Assembly: GCA_001303885.1 (NCBI GenBank)
Contig: LJUE01000146.1
Coordinates: 1 to 6,380, forward strand
Source of the DNA: Planctomycetes bacterium SM23_32
Lineage (GTDB): Bacteria > Planctomycetota > Brocadiia > SM23-32
DNA length: 6,380 nucleotides
Reading direction: 5' to 3'
The translations under genes and the position numbers were made by a program. Positions 1-5,400 of this stretch are shown piece after piece (the first letter of the stretch is position 1; each line of letters begins with the position of its first letter). The notes beneath the pieces are model-generated. The model was given only the letters and a program-made list of their open reading frames with translations, searched no databases and was not told the origin of the DNA.

Positions 1-570
1 TTCGAAGAACTCCAGGTCGGCCACGGCCGTAGTCGGGTTGTTCGGGTAGTTCAGCCACATCAGCTTCGCCAGGCGGCAGACCTCCCGCGGGATGGCCTCG
101 AAGTCAACCAGGAAGCGGTTCTCGCGCAGCAGCGGCGCGTAGTGGGTGACCGCCCCGGCGAAGACGTGGCCGATGTTGTAGGTCGGATAGCCGGGGGACG
201 GCGCAATCGCCAGGTCGCCGGGATTCAGCACGGCCATGGCGAACTTGGCGATGGCGTCCTTGCTGCCCATGGTGGGCAGCACCTGGTCCTCACCCAGGCT
301 CACGCCGAAGCGCCGCCCGTAGAAGTCCCGGGCGGCGCGCGCGAGCTGTGCCACCGGCTGGTCGCACCCGTAGCGGTGACGGTGGAGGTCAGCCTCGTCG
401 CGCACGGCTCGGCACAACTCGTCCACCACCGGATCGGGCGTCGGCCGGTCCGGGTCACCGATGCCCAGTGTGATGACCTGGACGCCCCGCTCGCGAGCCG
501 CCGCGACCTTGCGGCGCAGGTCGGCGAAGAGGTAAGGAGGCAGCTTCTTGAGCCGGTCGGGCAGTTCCAT
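1..570 (-). CDS. dapL: LL-diaminopimelate aminotransferase-like (DapL family), N-terminal part, cut by window edge
   Basis: A PLP-dependent fold-type I aminotransferase of class I/II. DapL enzymes convert tetrahydrodipicolinate directly to LL-2,6-diaminopimelate using glutamate, in the cytosolic lysine/peptidoglycan pathway. The first 190 residues are visible. The N-terminus RLKKLPPYLFADL and then LGIGDPDRPTP (residues 35-45) are typical of DapL-like proteins. GSKDAI (102-107) is the PLP-phosphate contact region, NPGD (116-119) and SPGYPTY (125-131) form the aromatic stacking segment, and NYPNNPT (174-180) carries the conserved Asn of the cofactor site. The catalytic lysine would lie beyond position 1. 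The start is set by GAGGTG at 581-586, 10 nt upstream of the ATG. Two points differ from the common pattern: HRYGCDQPV where HRYPSYEG is usual, and NPTTA where NPTGA is usual. It is divergent from the ankyrin gene. The aminotransferase class is certain; the DapL substrate is likely, but another aminotransferase is possible. Confidence 0.8.
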   Translation of the reverse strand, partial: MELPDRLKKLPPYLFADLRRKVAAARERGVQVITLGIGDPDRPTPDPVVDELCRAVRDEADLHRHRYGCDQPVAQLARAARDFYGRRFGVSLGEDQVLPTMGSKDAIAKFAMAVLNPGDLAIAPSPGYPTYNIGHVFAGAVTHYAPLLRENRFLVDFEAIPREVCRLAKLMWLNYPNNPTTAVADLEFFE

Positions 571-622
571 TCTGGCTGCGCACCTCAATCGGGGGTGAGG
601 CGTGCCCTGCGGGAAGGCACCC

Positions 623-651
623 ATTGTGCCAGGAGAGCGGGGCGCAATCAA
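623..651 (-). promoter_or_regulatory. Candidate sigma-70-type promoter for the DapL-like gene
   Basis: On the minus strand there is TTGATT (646-651), a 17-bp spacer, and CACAAT (623-628, with TGG just upstream). Each hexamer matches the consensus at 4 of 6 positions. The start would be near 615, giving an untranslated leader of about 45 nt. The -35 overlaps one arm of a 9-bp inverted repeat. The call rests on consensus matching only. Confidence 0.45.
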
Positions 652-675
652 GCGAACCGGGCGCCCGATTGCGCC
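641..675. repeat. Perfect 9-bp inverted repeat in the divergent spacer, possible operator
   Basis: GGCGCAATC at 641-649 is mirrored exactly by GATTGCGCC at 667-675, with a 17-nt spacer. The left arm covers part of the proposed -35 of the DapL-like gene, so a protein bound here could affect that promoter. It could also simply form a hairpin in RNA. No T-run follows on either strand, so it is not an intrinsic terminator. Confidence 0.45.
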
Positions 676-700
676 GCCGGCTGCTGCGGCCCCCGGCGGC
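673..700. repeat. Perfect 8-bp GC-only inverted repeat in the divergent spacer
   Basis: GCCGCCGG (673-680) and CCGGCGGC (693-700) are exact reverse complements around a 12-nt loop. It lies just upstream of the proposed -35 of the ankyrin gene and overlaps the previous inverted repeat by 3 nt. All stem bases are G or C, so chance occurrence in GC-rich DNA is quite possible. Confidence 0.3.
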
Positions 701-710
701 AGGGCTGACC

Positions 711-739
711 TTGCAGGCGAGCGAGCATCCGGCTAAACT
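711..739 (+). promoter_or_regulatory. Candidate promoter for the ankyrin lipoprotein-holA pair
   Basis: TTGCAG (711-716), a 17-bp spacer and TAAACT (734-739). The -10 matches at 4 of 6 positions and the -35 at 3 of 6. A start near 746 would leave a short leader ahead of the GGAGG at 761-765. This is a weak match and the only reasonable one seen here. Confidence 0.35.
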
Positions 740-773
740 GCATGCGGGCATGACGTTGCAGGAGGGCACGGAG

Positions 774-2111
774 ATGAAGCGAGCAGGGGTCGTGTGCACC
801 GCGTGTGCGCTGTGGCTGGCGGCGCTGACGCTGGCGGGGGGCTGCGGGCGCCGGGAACCCGAGGCGCCCTCGCTCATCCGTGCCGTGAACGCCAATGATG
901 CGGAAGCCGTGCGCGCCATTCTGGCCTCAGGGGTGGAGCCCGACTCCCAACTGGCGCCCAACGGGTTCACGCCGCTGCACCTTGCGACGGCGCAGGCGCA
1001 TAGGGAGATAATGAAGATCCTGCTTGAGGCCGGGGCCAACCCCAACGGAGTGCGCCCCGACGGCGGAACGCCTCTGCACCTGATCGCCGGGAACGGGAAC
1101 TACGGGCTGGCTAAGATCCTGATCGCCCACGGGGCGGACGTCAATGCCAGGACGCAGACGGGACACACTCCCCTGGCCGTCGCGATTGACCGTGGCCACA
1201 AGGGGGTCCAGGACGTCCTGCGCCAGCATGGCGCCGTGGCGGAGTGGGGCGACATGCCCCTGGACAGGATGCTGGGACTGGTCTCCGTCGGCGACGTGGG
1301 GGGAGTCGAGAGACTGCTGGAAGGGGGCTACGACCTGCACAAGGAGGGCGCGTCGGGGCAACGGCCGCTCATCCAGGCGGCGCGTTCGGAGCAGCCTGCT
1401 GTGGTGAAGCTGCTGCTGGAGCACGGGGCGGACCCAAACCGTGGGTATACCGACGAGCTGACCCCGCTCTACTACGCGTTCCACGCCGGCAGCGCCGAGA
1501 TGGTCGGGATACTCGTGGAGCACGGCGCTGACGTCAACGTCAAGGGAAAGGACGGCATGGGGCTTCTCGGCGCCGCGATCCTGGCAGGACGCGATGACAT
1601 CGCCGAGATCCTCCGCAAGCACGGGGCCGAGGCGTTCTGGGACGAGGCCCAAGGGGGCCCGCTCTTCAAGGCCGTGCTGGACGGCGACACGGCGCGGCTG
1701 ACGGCGCTGTTGGAAGAGGGCGTCAGCCCCAATTACGTCGGGCCGGAGGGAGTGAGGGCACTGCACGTCGCTGCAAGACAGGGGGACGTCAGGTCGGTCG
1801 AACTGCTTCTGGAGCACGGCGCCAGGCTGACGGCCGACCAGCGGGACGGCGCCCAGGCGATACACGTCGCTGCCGCGGCCGGCCACCGGGAAGTGGTGGA
1901 GCTGTTGCTGGCCCGCGGGGTGGACGTGAACGAACCGGGCGCCGACATGAAGACGCCCCTGAACTGCGCCGTGGATGCCGGCCAGGAGGACATGGCGGAG
2001 TTCCTGCGTGGGCGAGGGGGGCAGGAGTACGTGCCGTTCCTGGAGACCGCCGACCTGCCCTGGGCCGACATCTCCAGCCGGGCGGCAGACGAGGAGGGCG
2101 CCGCAGAATGA
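774..2111 (+). CDS. Ankyrin-repeat lipoprotein with twelve repeats in three blocks of four
   Basis: A predicted 445-residue exported ankyrin-repeat protein. Ankyrin repeats are protein-binding scaffolds, and no enzymatic domain is visible. The N-terminus has a basic start (MKR), a hydrophobic stretch and LTLAGGC with Cys24, a lipobox-like signal-peptidase II site, so the mature protein is probably lipid-anchored in the envelope. Twelve ankyrin-like repeats run from about residue 33 to 417, with recurring TPLH and HGADVN/HGADPN signatures. They fall into three blocks: 33-158, 162-289 and 295-417. A short tail rich in acidic residues, Pro and Trp follows. I chose the ATG at 774 because GGAGG (761-765) sits 8 nt upstream and the signal peptide begins there. 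The in-frame ATG codons at 624 and 750 would place extra residues before the signal peptide. holA follows after 37 bp on the same strand. The binding partner is unknown. Confidence 0.88.
   Translation: MKRAGVVCTACALWLAALTLAGGCGRREPEAPSLIRAVNANDAEAVRAILASGVEPDSQLAPNGFTPLHLATAQAHREIMKILLEAGANPNGVRPDGGTPLHLIAGNGNYGLAKILIAHGADVNARTQTGHTPLAVAIDRGHKGVQDVLRQHGAVAEWGDMPLDRMLGLVSVGDVGGVERLLEGGYDLHKEGASGQRPLIQAARSEQPAVVKLLLEHGADPNRGYTDELTPLYYAFHAGSAEMVGILVEHGADVNVKGKDGMGLLGAAILAGRDDIAEILRKHGAEAFWDEAQGGPLFKAVLDGDTARLTALLEEGVSPNYVGPEGVRALHVAARQGDVRSVELLLEHGARLTADQRDGAQAIHVAAAAGHREVVELLLARGVDVNEPGADMKTPLNCAVDAGQEDMAEFLRGRGGQEYVPFLETADLPWADISSRAADEEGAAE
870..2024 (+). repeat. Three-fold higher-order ankyrin repeat (about 130-residue period)
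   Basis: Each block starts with a capping-like repeat lacking TPLH (PSLIRAVNAND; MPLDRMLGLVSVGD; GPLFKAVLDGD). Two better-matching repeats ending in variants of GADVN or GADPN follow, then a fourth repeat. The fourth repeat ends HGAVAEW in block 1, HGAEAFW in block 2 and, more diverged, RGGQEYV in block 3. The equivalent Leu residues at 34, 163 and 297 give periods of 129 and 134 residues. The DNA of the blocks has diverged, so the duplication is not recent. Confidence 0.7.
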
Positions 2112-2132
2112 GCGCGCCGCCCCCAGCCGTCT

Positions 2133-2139
2133 GAGGAGG
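2133..2139 (+). promoter_or_regulatory. Strong ribosome binding site fixing the holA start
   Basis: GAGGAGG is 9 nt upstream of the ATG at 2149. The reading frame is open back to 1975, inside the ankyrin gene, so this site decides the start: translation begins at MPTVKALDL, not at an upstream ATG in the overlapping gene. Confidence 0.8.
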
Positions 2140-2148
2140 CCGGGTGCG

Positions 2149-3222
2149 ATGCCCACCGTGAAGGCGCTGGACCTGGAAGAGCGCCTCGACGAGGCCGCCG
2201 CGGCGGCCGTCTGCGTTCTGGTCGGGGACGACGAATCAGCCCGGTCCCGCTGCCTTGGCCTCATCGAGCGGGCGGCCGCGCCGACGGAACTGCCCGGCAG
2301 CACGGTTCGGCGCTTCGAGGATGATCCGGAGCCCGGCGACGTCTTTGACGAGCTGCGCACCGTGCCCTTCATGGGGCTGGAGGGTCGGCGCGTCGTCGTC
2401 GTCGAGCAAGGGGACGCCTTCCTCGTGAGCAACTGGCGGCACCTGGCTGACTACGTGCGCAGGCCCAGCCGCACGTCCACGCTGCTGCTCTGCCTGTCCG
2501 GGCTTGATGCCAAGGGCCCGCCGGGAGCCCGGGCACAGGACCAGAAGGAACAAGGGGAGAGCGCCCGCCTCTGGCGGCGCTTCGTGAAGGACCTCAACGC
2601 GGCCGGGCTGGTCGTTGACTGCCGGGCGCCGGACTGGCGCGACGCCAAGCGCTGGGTCCGCGCCCGCGCCGAGCAGATAGGCAACAAGCTCACGCCTCGT
2701 GCCGTTGACTCGCTGGTCGAGGCCGTCGGGCCTGACCTGACCGCCCTGCAGAACGAGCTGGAGAAGCTCTCCGCCTACGTCGGCGACGAGACCACCATCA
2801 CCGAACGCGACGTGAGCGACATAGTCTCAGAGGCCAGGGCGCGTTCGGTCTTCGACCTGGGGGACGCCGTGGCGCGGGGGGAGCTGCCGGTCGCGCTGCC
2901 CCTGTGCCGCAACCTGCTGCTGCGCGGGGAAAGCCGCGAGGGCGTCATCTCCTCGCTGGCCTACCAGACGCGGCGCCTCTGGCAGATGAAGCGGCTCCAC
3001 GCAGCAGGCGCATCCGAGAAGGACATCGCCCGTCAGATCGGCGCTCCGGCGTTTGCCGTGCGCCGCGCGCTCAAGGCCCTGCCGAGCGTCTCTGAGCAGC
3101 GGCTTGCGCGCCAGGTGGCCGTCCTCGCCGAGGCGGACGCGCAGTCGAAGACCACGTCGCTGCGCTCTCAGGAGGAAGCCGTCTGGCTGGAGAGCCTTCT
3201 GGCCAGGCTCTGCGGAGGGTAG
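2149..3222 (+). CDS. holA: DNA polymerase III subunit delta (clamp loader)
   Basis: A predicted 357-residue delta subunit, slightly longer than the usual roughly 340. Delta is the wrench of the cytosolic clamp-loader complex: it binds and opens the sliding beta clamp so it can be placed on primed DNA. The N-terminal domain has the degenerate P-loop-like start VCVLVGDDESARSR (21-34). TVPFMGLEGRRVVVVE (71-86) corresponds to the beta-contacting segment and following strand. The middle domain carries the family pattern VGPDLTALQNELEKLSAY (193-210), then TITERDVSDIV and VFDLGDAVARGE (234-245). The C-terminal collar domain includes LAYQTRRLWQMK (270-281). The sequence ends with a TAG stop, showing that TAG is a true stop here. 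It is probably cotranscribed with the ankyrin lipoprotein (37-bp gap) and converges on the small gene at 3237, 14 bp away. Identification is firm despite the low conservation of this family. Confidence 0.9.
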   Translation: MPTVKALDLEERLDEAAAAAVCVLVGDDESARSRCLGLIERAAAPTELPGSTVRRFEDDPEPGDVFDELRTVPFMGLEGRRVVVVEQGDAFLVSNWRHLADYVRRPSRTSTLLLCLSGLDAKGPPGARAQDQKEQGESARLWRRFVKDLNAAGLVVDCRAPDWRDAKRWVRARAEQIGNKLTPRAVDSLVEAVGPDLTALQNELEKLSAYVGDETTITERDVSDIVSEARARSVFDLGDAVARGELPVALPLCRNLLLRGESREGVISSLAYQTRRLWQMKRLHAAGASEKDIARQIGAPAFAVRRALKALPSVSEQRLARQVAVLAEADAQSKTTSLRSQEEAVWLESLLARLCGG

Positions 3223-3236
3223 GGGGCCGGGCGCGC

Positions 3237-3455
3237 TCAGAACCGGTCGAGCGGCACCATCCCGGCCAGCTCCATCTGGTCGGCGTCGAGGACTTCGTCA
3301 AACGGGTCCTCGAACTCGTCGCCGTAGTCGGCCGCTATCGCCTCGCGCGGCCTGAGGATGAGTTCGCGATGGCGCCGCCTGATCAGCTCCAGACGGCAGC
3401 CCGTACCGTCCTGCCTCGGCCCGCCCTTCCTTGTGTTCTTCGACCTCACCGACAT
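3237..3455 (-). CDS. Small hypothetical protein with basic N-terminus and acidic C-terminus
   Basis: A 72-residue reading frame that I do not recognise. The first part is strongly basic (SVRSKNTRKGG, then LELIRRRHRELILRPREAI). The second part is acidic (DYGDEFEDPFDEVLDAD) and ends ELAGMVPLDRF. The charge separation, lack of low-complexity frame-shadow sequence, and upstream promoter support a real gene. There is no signal peptide or membrane segment. I prefer the ATG at 3453-3455 because GGGGAA lies 7-8 nt upstream. The ATG at 3468-3470, adding five residues (MGNCC), lacks a visible ribosome site. It converges on holA. Proposed promoter P2 would give a leader of about 85-90 nt. Function unknown; it may be a small nucleic-acid- or protein-binding factor, but nothing visible proves that. 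Confidence 0.5.
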   Translation of the reverse strand: MSVRSKNTRKGGPRQDGTGCRLELIRRRHRELILRPREAIAADYGDEFEDPFDEVLDADQMELAGMVPLDRF

Positions 3456-3530
3456 GCAGCAATTCCCCATCTGGCAGCTTCTGAGATCCCGGCGCAGTCG
3501 CCCTCACGGCAACGCACACTTGCGCGGGGA

Positions 3531-3549
3531 AGCGTGACGAACGCACGCT
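3531..3549. repeat. Inverted repeat at the proposed start of transcription of the small gene
   Basis: AGCGTG (3531-3536) and CACGCT (3544-3549) are exact reverse complements around a 7-nt centre. On the minus strand the palindrome abuts and overlaps the proposed -10 by one base and spans the expected +1, which is where repressors often bind. It could also form a hairpin at the 5' end of the transcript. Confidence 0.4.
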
Positions 3550-3577
3550 GTGTAAACGAAAGGCCCAAACCTGTCAA
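3549..3577 (-). promoter_or_regulatory. Promoter P2, ahead of the small hypothetical gene
   Basis: Perfect TTGACA (3572-3577), a 17-bp spacer and TACACA (3549-3554). The -35 is ideal and the -10 is weak (3 of 6). The TTGACA overlaps the T-run of the terminator just upstream, so a new promoter starts exactly where the previous RNA would end. The expected start is near 3542. Confidence 0.5.
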
Positions 3578-3633
3578 AAACCGGCCGTGCGGGCCTTGCC
3601 TGCGGATAGCCCCCGTAGCAGGGCCGCACGGCC
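3576..3633 (-). terminator. Intrinsic terminator, minus strand
   Basis: GGCCGTGCGG (3624-3633) pairs perfectly with CCGCACGGCC (3583-3592), a 10-bp GC-rich stem. An inner CCTGC/GCAGG helix is also possible. GG and then TTTTT (3576-3580) follow on the minus strand. There is no T-run on the plus-strand side, so it acts in one direction. It would end a short RNA from promoter P1. It could also end xylulokinase read-through, as the stem begins about 100 nt after that gene's stop. Confidence 0.7.
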
Positions 3634-3668
3634 TCCTAACGCGCCTGAAGACATCAAGCGCCGTGTGA
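3576..3668 (-). ncRNA. Candidate two-hairpin small RNA or leader, about 93 nt
   Basis: It runs from the start expected for promoter P1 (near 3668) to the terminator T-run. Hairpin 1 spans 3641-3661: GCGCTTGA pairs with TCAGGCGC over 8 bp, including one G-U pair, around a 5-nt loop. A short linker containing AGGAGG (3632-3637) leads into the long terminator hairpin (3583-3633). No start codon sits at a workable distance from that AGGAGG, so a leader peptide is unlikely. The signal-recognition RNA core GGAAGG is absent, and there is no tRNA, 6S or riboswitch pattern that I know. It may be a stand-alone RNA, an attenuated leader of the small gene at 3237, or just the 3' end of xylulokinase mRNA. 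Existence is an inference from the signals. Confidence 0.45.
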
Positions 3669-3674
3669 ATCCTT

Positions 3675-3703
3675 ATGTTAAGCGAAGCGCCCCGGTTTGT
3701 CAA
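3675..3703 (-). promoter_or_regulatory. Promoter P1, upstream of the candidate small RNA
   Basis: Perfect TTGACA (3698-3703), an optimal 17-bp spacer and TAACAT (3675-3680, 4 of 6). The local sequence around the -10 is A/T-richer than the surroundings. It lies 34 bp beyond the xylulokinase stop, on the same strand, and points at the two-hairpin stretch. Confidence 0.6.
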
Positions 3704-3736
3704 CCCCGAAAATCGCTCCGCGCCGGCTCGGGCTCC

Positions 3737-5320
3737 TCACGAGGGGCGCGGCGCAATGGACTCCCGCTCGTGCTGCGCGTAGACCTCGACCATCTCGTCA
3801 TAAACGGCCGCCGCCGCCGGATCGGGCTCGATCCGTGAGCCGGGCACCGGCTCGGCGAAGCCGGCCACCACGTCCTGCCATGCCGGCGCCTCGCCCCCCT
3901 CGGCCATCTGCGCCTGCGCCGCCCGCAGTGCCGCGCCCAGCGCTGCGCTGTTGGATACCTCGAACCGGTAGACGGGGCAGCGGTGCACGTCCGCCATGAT
4001 GCGCAGTATCTCCGGGTTCTCCGAGGCGCCGCCGGTGGCGTAGATCTCCTTCGGGCGCACACCCATCCAGCCCGAGTGGATGCGCATGGACATCATCTGC
4101 GCCTCGACCACCGCCCGGCAGTTGGCCGCCGCGTCGTCCTCCTGCAGGCCGAACCGCTGCACGCCCGGCTCGAGCACCTTCGGCACGATCTCCGGCTCGA
4201 AGTAAGGCAGCATCACGGCGCCCCCGTTGCCCGGCGGCGTGCTGCGCAACGCCTCGCTGAAGCCGTCCCAGTCCAGCCCGTAGGTGTCGCGCACCGCCTC
4301 CCGCGCCAGCGACCCGTTCTTGAAGCAGATCAGCGTCATGTAGTCGCCGGTCGGCGCGCCGAAGACGTGCCCCTCGCCGTGCGGATCGGTGTGGCATTCC
4401 GCCATGAAGCCGAAGTAGGTGTCGCTGGTGCCGAGGCTGATGGCCACCATGGCCGGCCCGACCAGGCCGACGCCGATGAGGCTGTTGGGGTTGTCGCCGG
4501 ACCACGCCACCGCGCGGGCGTCGGGGTTCAGGCCGTAGTTCTCGACGAAGTAGGGGCTCACCGCGCCGATGACGCTCGCCGAGGGCACCAGCTCGGGCAG
4601 GCGCTTGGCGAGCCCGGGCGCCGTGGCGTCCAGCGCGCCCGGGTGCCACCGCTTGCGCTCGATGTCCATCAGGTTCATGCCCGCCCCGTCGCCGTGGTCA
4701 ATGGGGGCAATGCGGCCGGCCAGGATGGAGGCCATGAACGAGCTGACCAGGGCGACGTGGGCCGTGCGGCCGTAGGCCTCGGCGTCGGCCTTGTAGAACT
4801 TGCGTATCTGCGGGCCCGTGAACCGCTCGAAGGCTGCCGAGCCGGTCGCCTCCGCCGTGGCGGCCGGCCCGCCGAGGGCGTCCATGATCTCGTGGCACTC
4901 CGCGGTCGTGGACGAGTCCATCCAGATGGGGCTCGTCGGGCGGCTGAAGACGCCGGACAGCGCCTCCGCCAGCGAGTCGGCGGCAGCCAGGCCGGCGAGC
5001 GCCTCGGGGGCCGACGCGTTCATGTAGACCGAGCCGTGCTGCTGGCCCGAGCCGGAGACGGCCAGGATGGAGCCCAGGTCCACGCCGTCGTCCCGCATCT
5101 GGCGGAAGGTGAGGTCGAGCGCCTCGACCCACATCAGCGGCGGCGAGTGGATGACCTTCGGGTCGGGATTGCGCAGCACGCCGTTGGTCGTGCCGTAGGA
5201 TGGGAGGGCGTCGTCGAAGGACAGCGAGCACTCGTAGACGACGTCGCGGGCGTCGCCGTCAATGACGATGGCGGAGAGGCTCTGGGTGCTGGCGTCGAGC
5301 CCGAGGAACAGCCGTGCCAT
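3737..5320 (-). CDS. xylB: Xylulokinase (FGGY carbohydrate kinase, eukaryotic-like type)
   Basis: A complete 527-residue cytosolic sugar kinase of the FGGY family. It most likely phosphorylates D-xylulose to xylulose 5-phosphate with ATP, feeding the pentose phosphate pathway. FLGLDASTQSLSAIVID (5-21) is the first phosphate-binding motif. GSGQQHGSVYMN (90-101) is the sugar-site motif. WMDSSTTAEC (133-142) and GDGAGMNLMDI (210-220) are strongly reminiscent of the roughly 530-residue eukaryotic-like xylulokinases. SGDNPNS (274-280) contains the probable catalytic Asp276. ISLGTSDTYF (294-303) and ATGGASENPEIL (428-439) form the ATP site of the second lobe. The start is set by GGAGG at 5327-5331, 6 nt upstream of the ATG. 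A strong promoter lies 52-80 bp upstream. No xylose isomerase or transporter is next to it in the window, so the pathway must be completed elsewhere. Another ketose or polyol substrate cannot be excluded. Confidence 0.9.
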   Translation of the reverse strand: MARLFLGLDASTQSLSAIVIDGDARDVVYECSLSFDDALPSYGTTNGVLRNPDPKVIHSPPLMWVEALDLTFRQMRDDGVDLGSILAVSGSGQQHGSVYMNASAPEALAGLAAADSLAEALSGVFSRPTSPIWMDSSTTAECHEIMDALGGPAATAEATGSAAFERFTGPQIRKFYKADAEAYGRTAHVALVSSFMASILAGRIAPIDHGDGAGMNLMDIERKRWHPGALDATAPGLAKRLPELVPSASVIGAVSPYFVENYGLNPDARAVAWSGDNPNSLIGVGLVGPAMVAISLGTSDTYFGFMAECHTDPHGEGHVFGAPTGDYMTLICFKNGSLAREAVRDTYGLDWDGFSEALRSTPPGNGGAVMLPYFEPEIVPKVLEPGVQRFGLQEDDAAANCRAVVEAQMMSMRIHSGWMGVRPKEIYATGGASENPEILRIMADVHRCPVYRFEVSNSAALGAALRAAQAQMAEGGEAPAWQDVVAGFAEPVPGSRIEPDPAAAAVYDEMVEVYAQHERESIAPRPS

Positions 5321-5371
5321 AGTGCGCCTCCGGCGGTCGGGGAGTCGACAACGTACCCGTCCGGGCCGTGG

Positions 5372-5400
5372 ATGATAGTAAGCTCATCTGGTCGGGTCAA
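5372..5400 (-). promoter_or_regulatory. Strong sigma-70-type promoter of xylulokinase
   Basis: TTGACC (5395-5400, 5 of 6), a 17-bp spacer and TATCAT (5372-5377, 5 of 6). Transcription should start near 5365, giving a leader of about 45 nt to the GGAGG and ATG. It lies 27 bp outside the left repeat of the GxxExxY cassette, so xylulokinase can be expressed independently of glyQ. The TGA ending the decayed GxxExxY frame falls inside the -35. Confidence 0.65.

Noticed and set aside
142..708. 188-codon plus-strand frame over the DapL-like gene
   Set aside because: It is antisense to a clearly conserved aminotransferase and has a biased Gly/Arg/Ala composition.
624..773. Upstream ATG codons (624 and 750) as the ankyrin protein start
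   Set aside because: They would place extra residues before a good signal peptide and lack a ribosome site, whereas GGAGG is correctly spaced before 774.
1975..2148. Extension of holA into the ankyrin gene
   Set aside because: The frame is open, but the residues do not resemble delta, and GAGGAGG precedes the ATG at 2149.
927..2432. 501-codon open frame on the minus strand opposite the ankyrin gene and holA
   Set aside because: It spans two real genes, has no recognisable domain, and its composition mirrors the antisense of ankyrin repeats.
3576..3668. Signal recognition particle RNA, tRNA or known riboswitch in the two-hairpin region
   Set aside because: The GGAAGG-type core, a T-arm with acceptor stem, and any aptamer consensus I know are all absent.
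3446..3703. 85-codon minus-strand frame across the candidate RNA region
   Set aside because: Its ATG lies upstream of the expected P1 transcript start, it has no ribosome site, and its sequence follows the hairpin composition rather than protein-like constraint.
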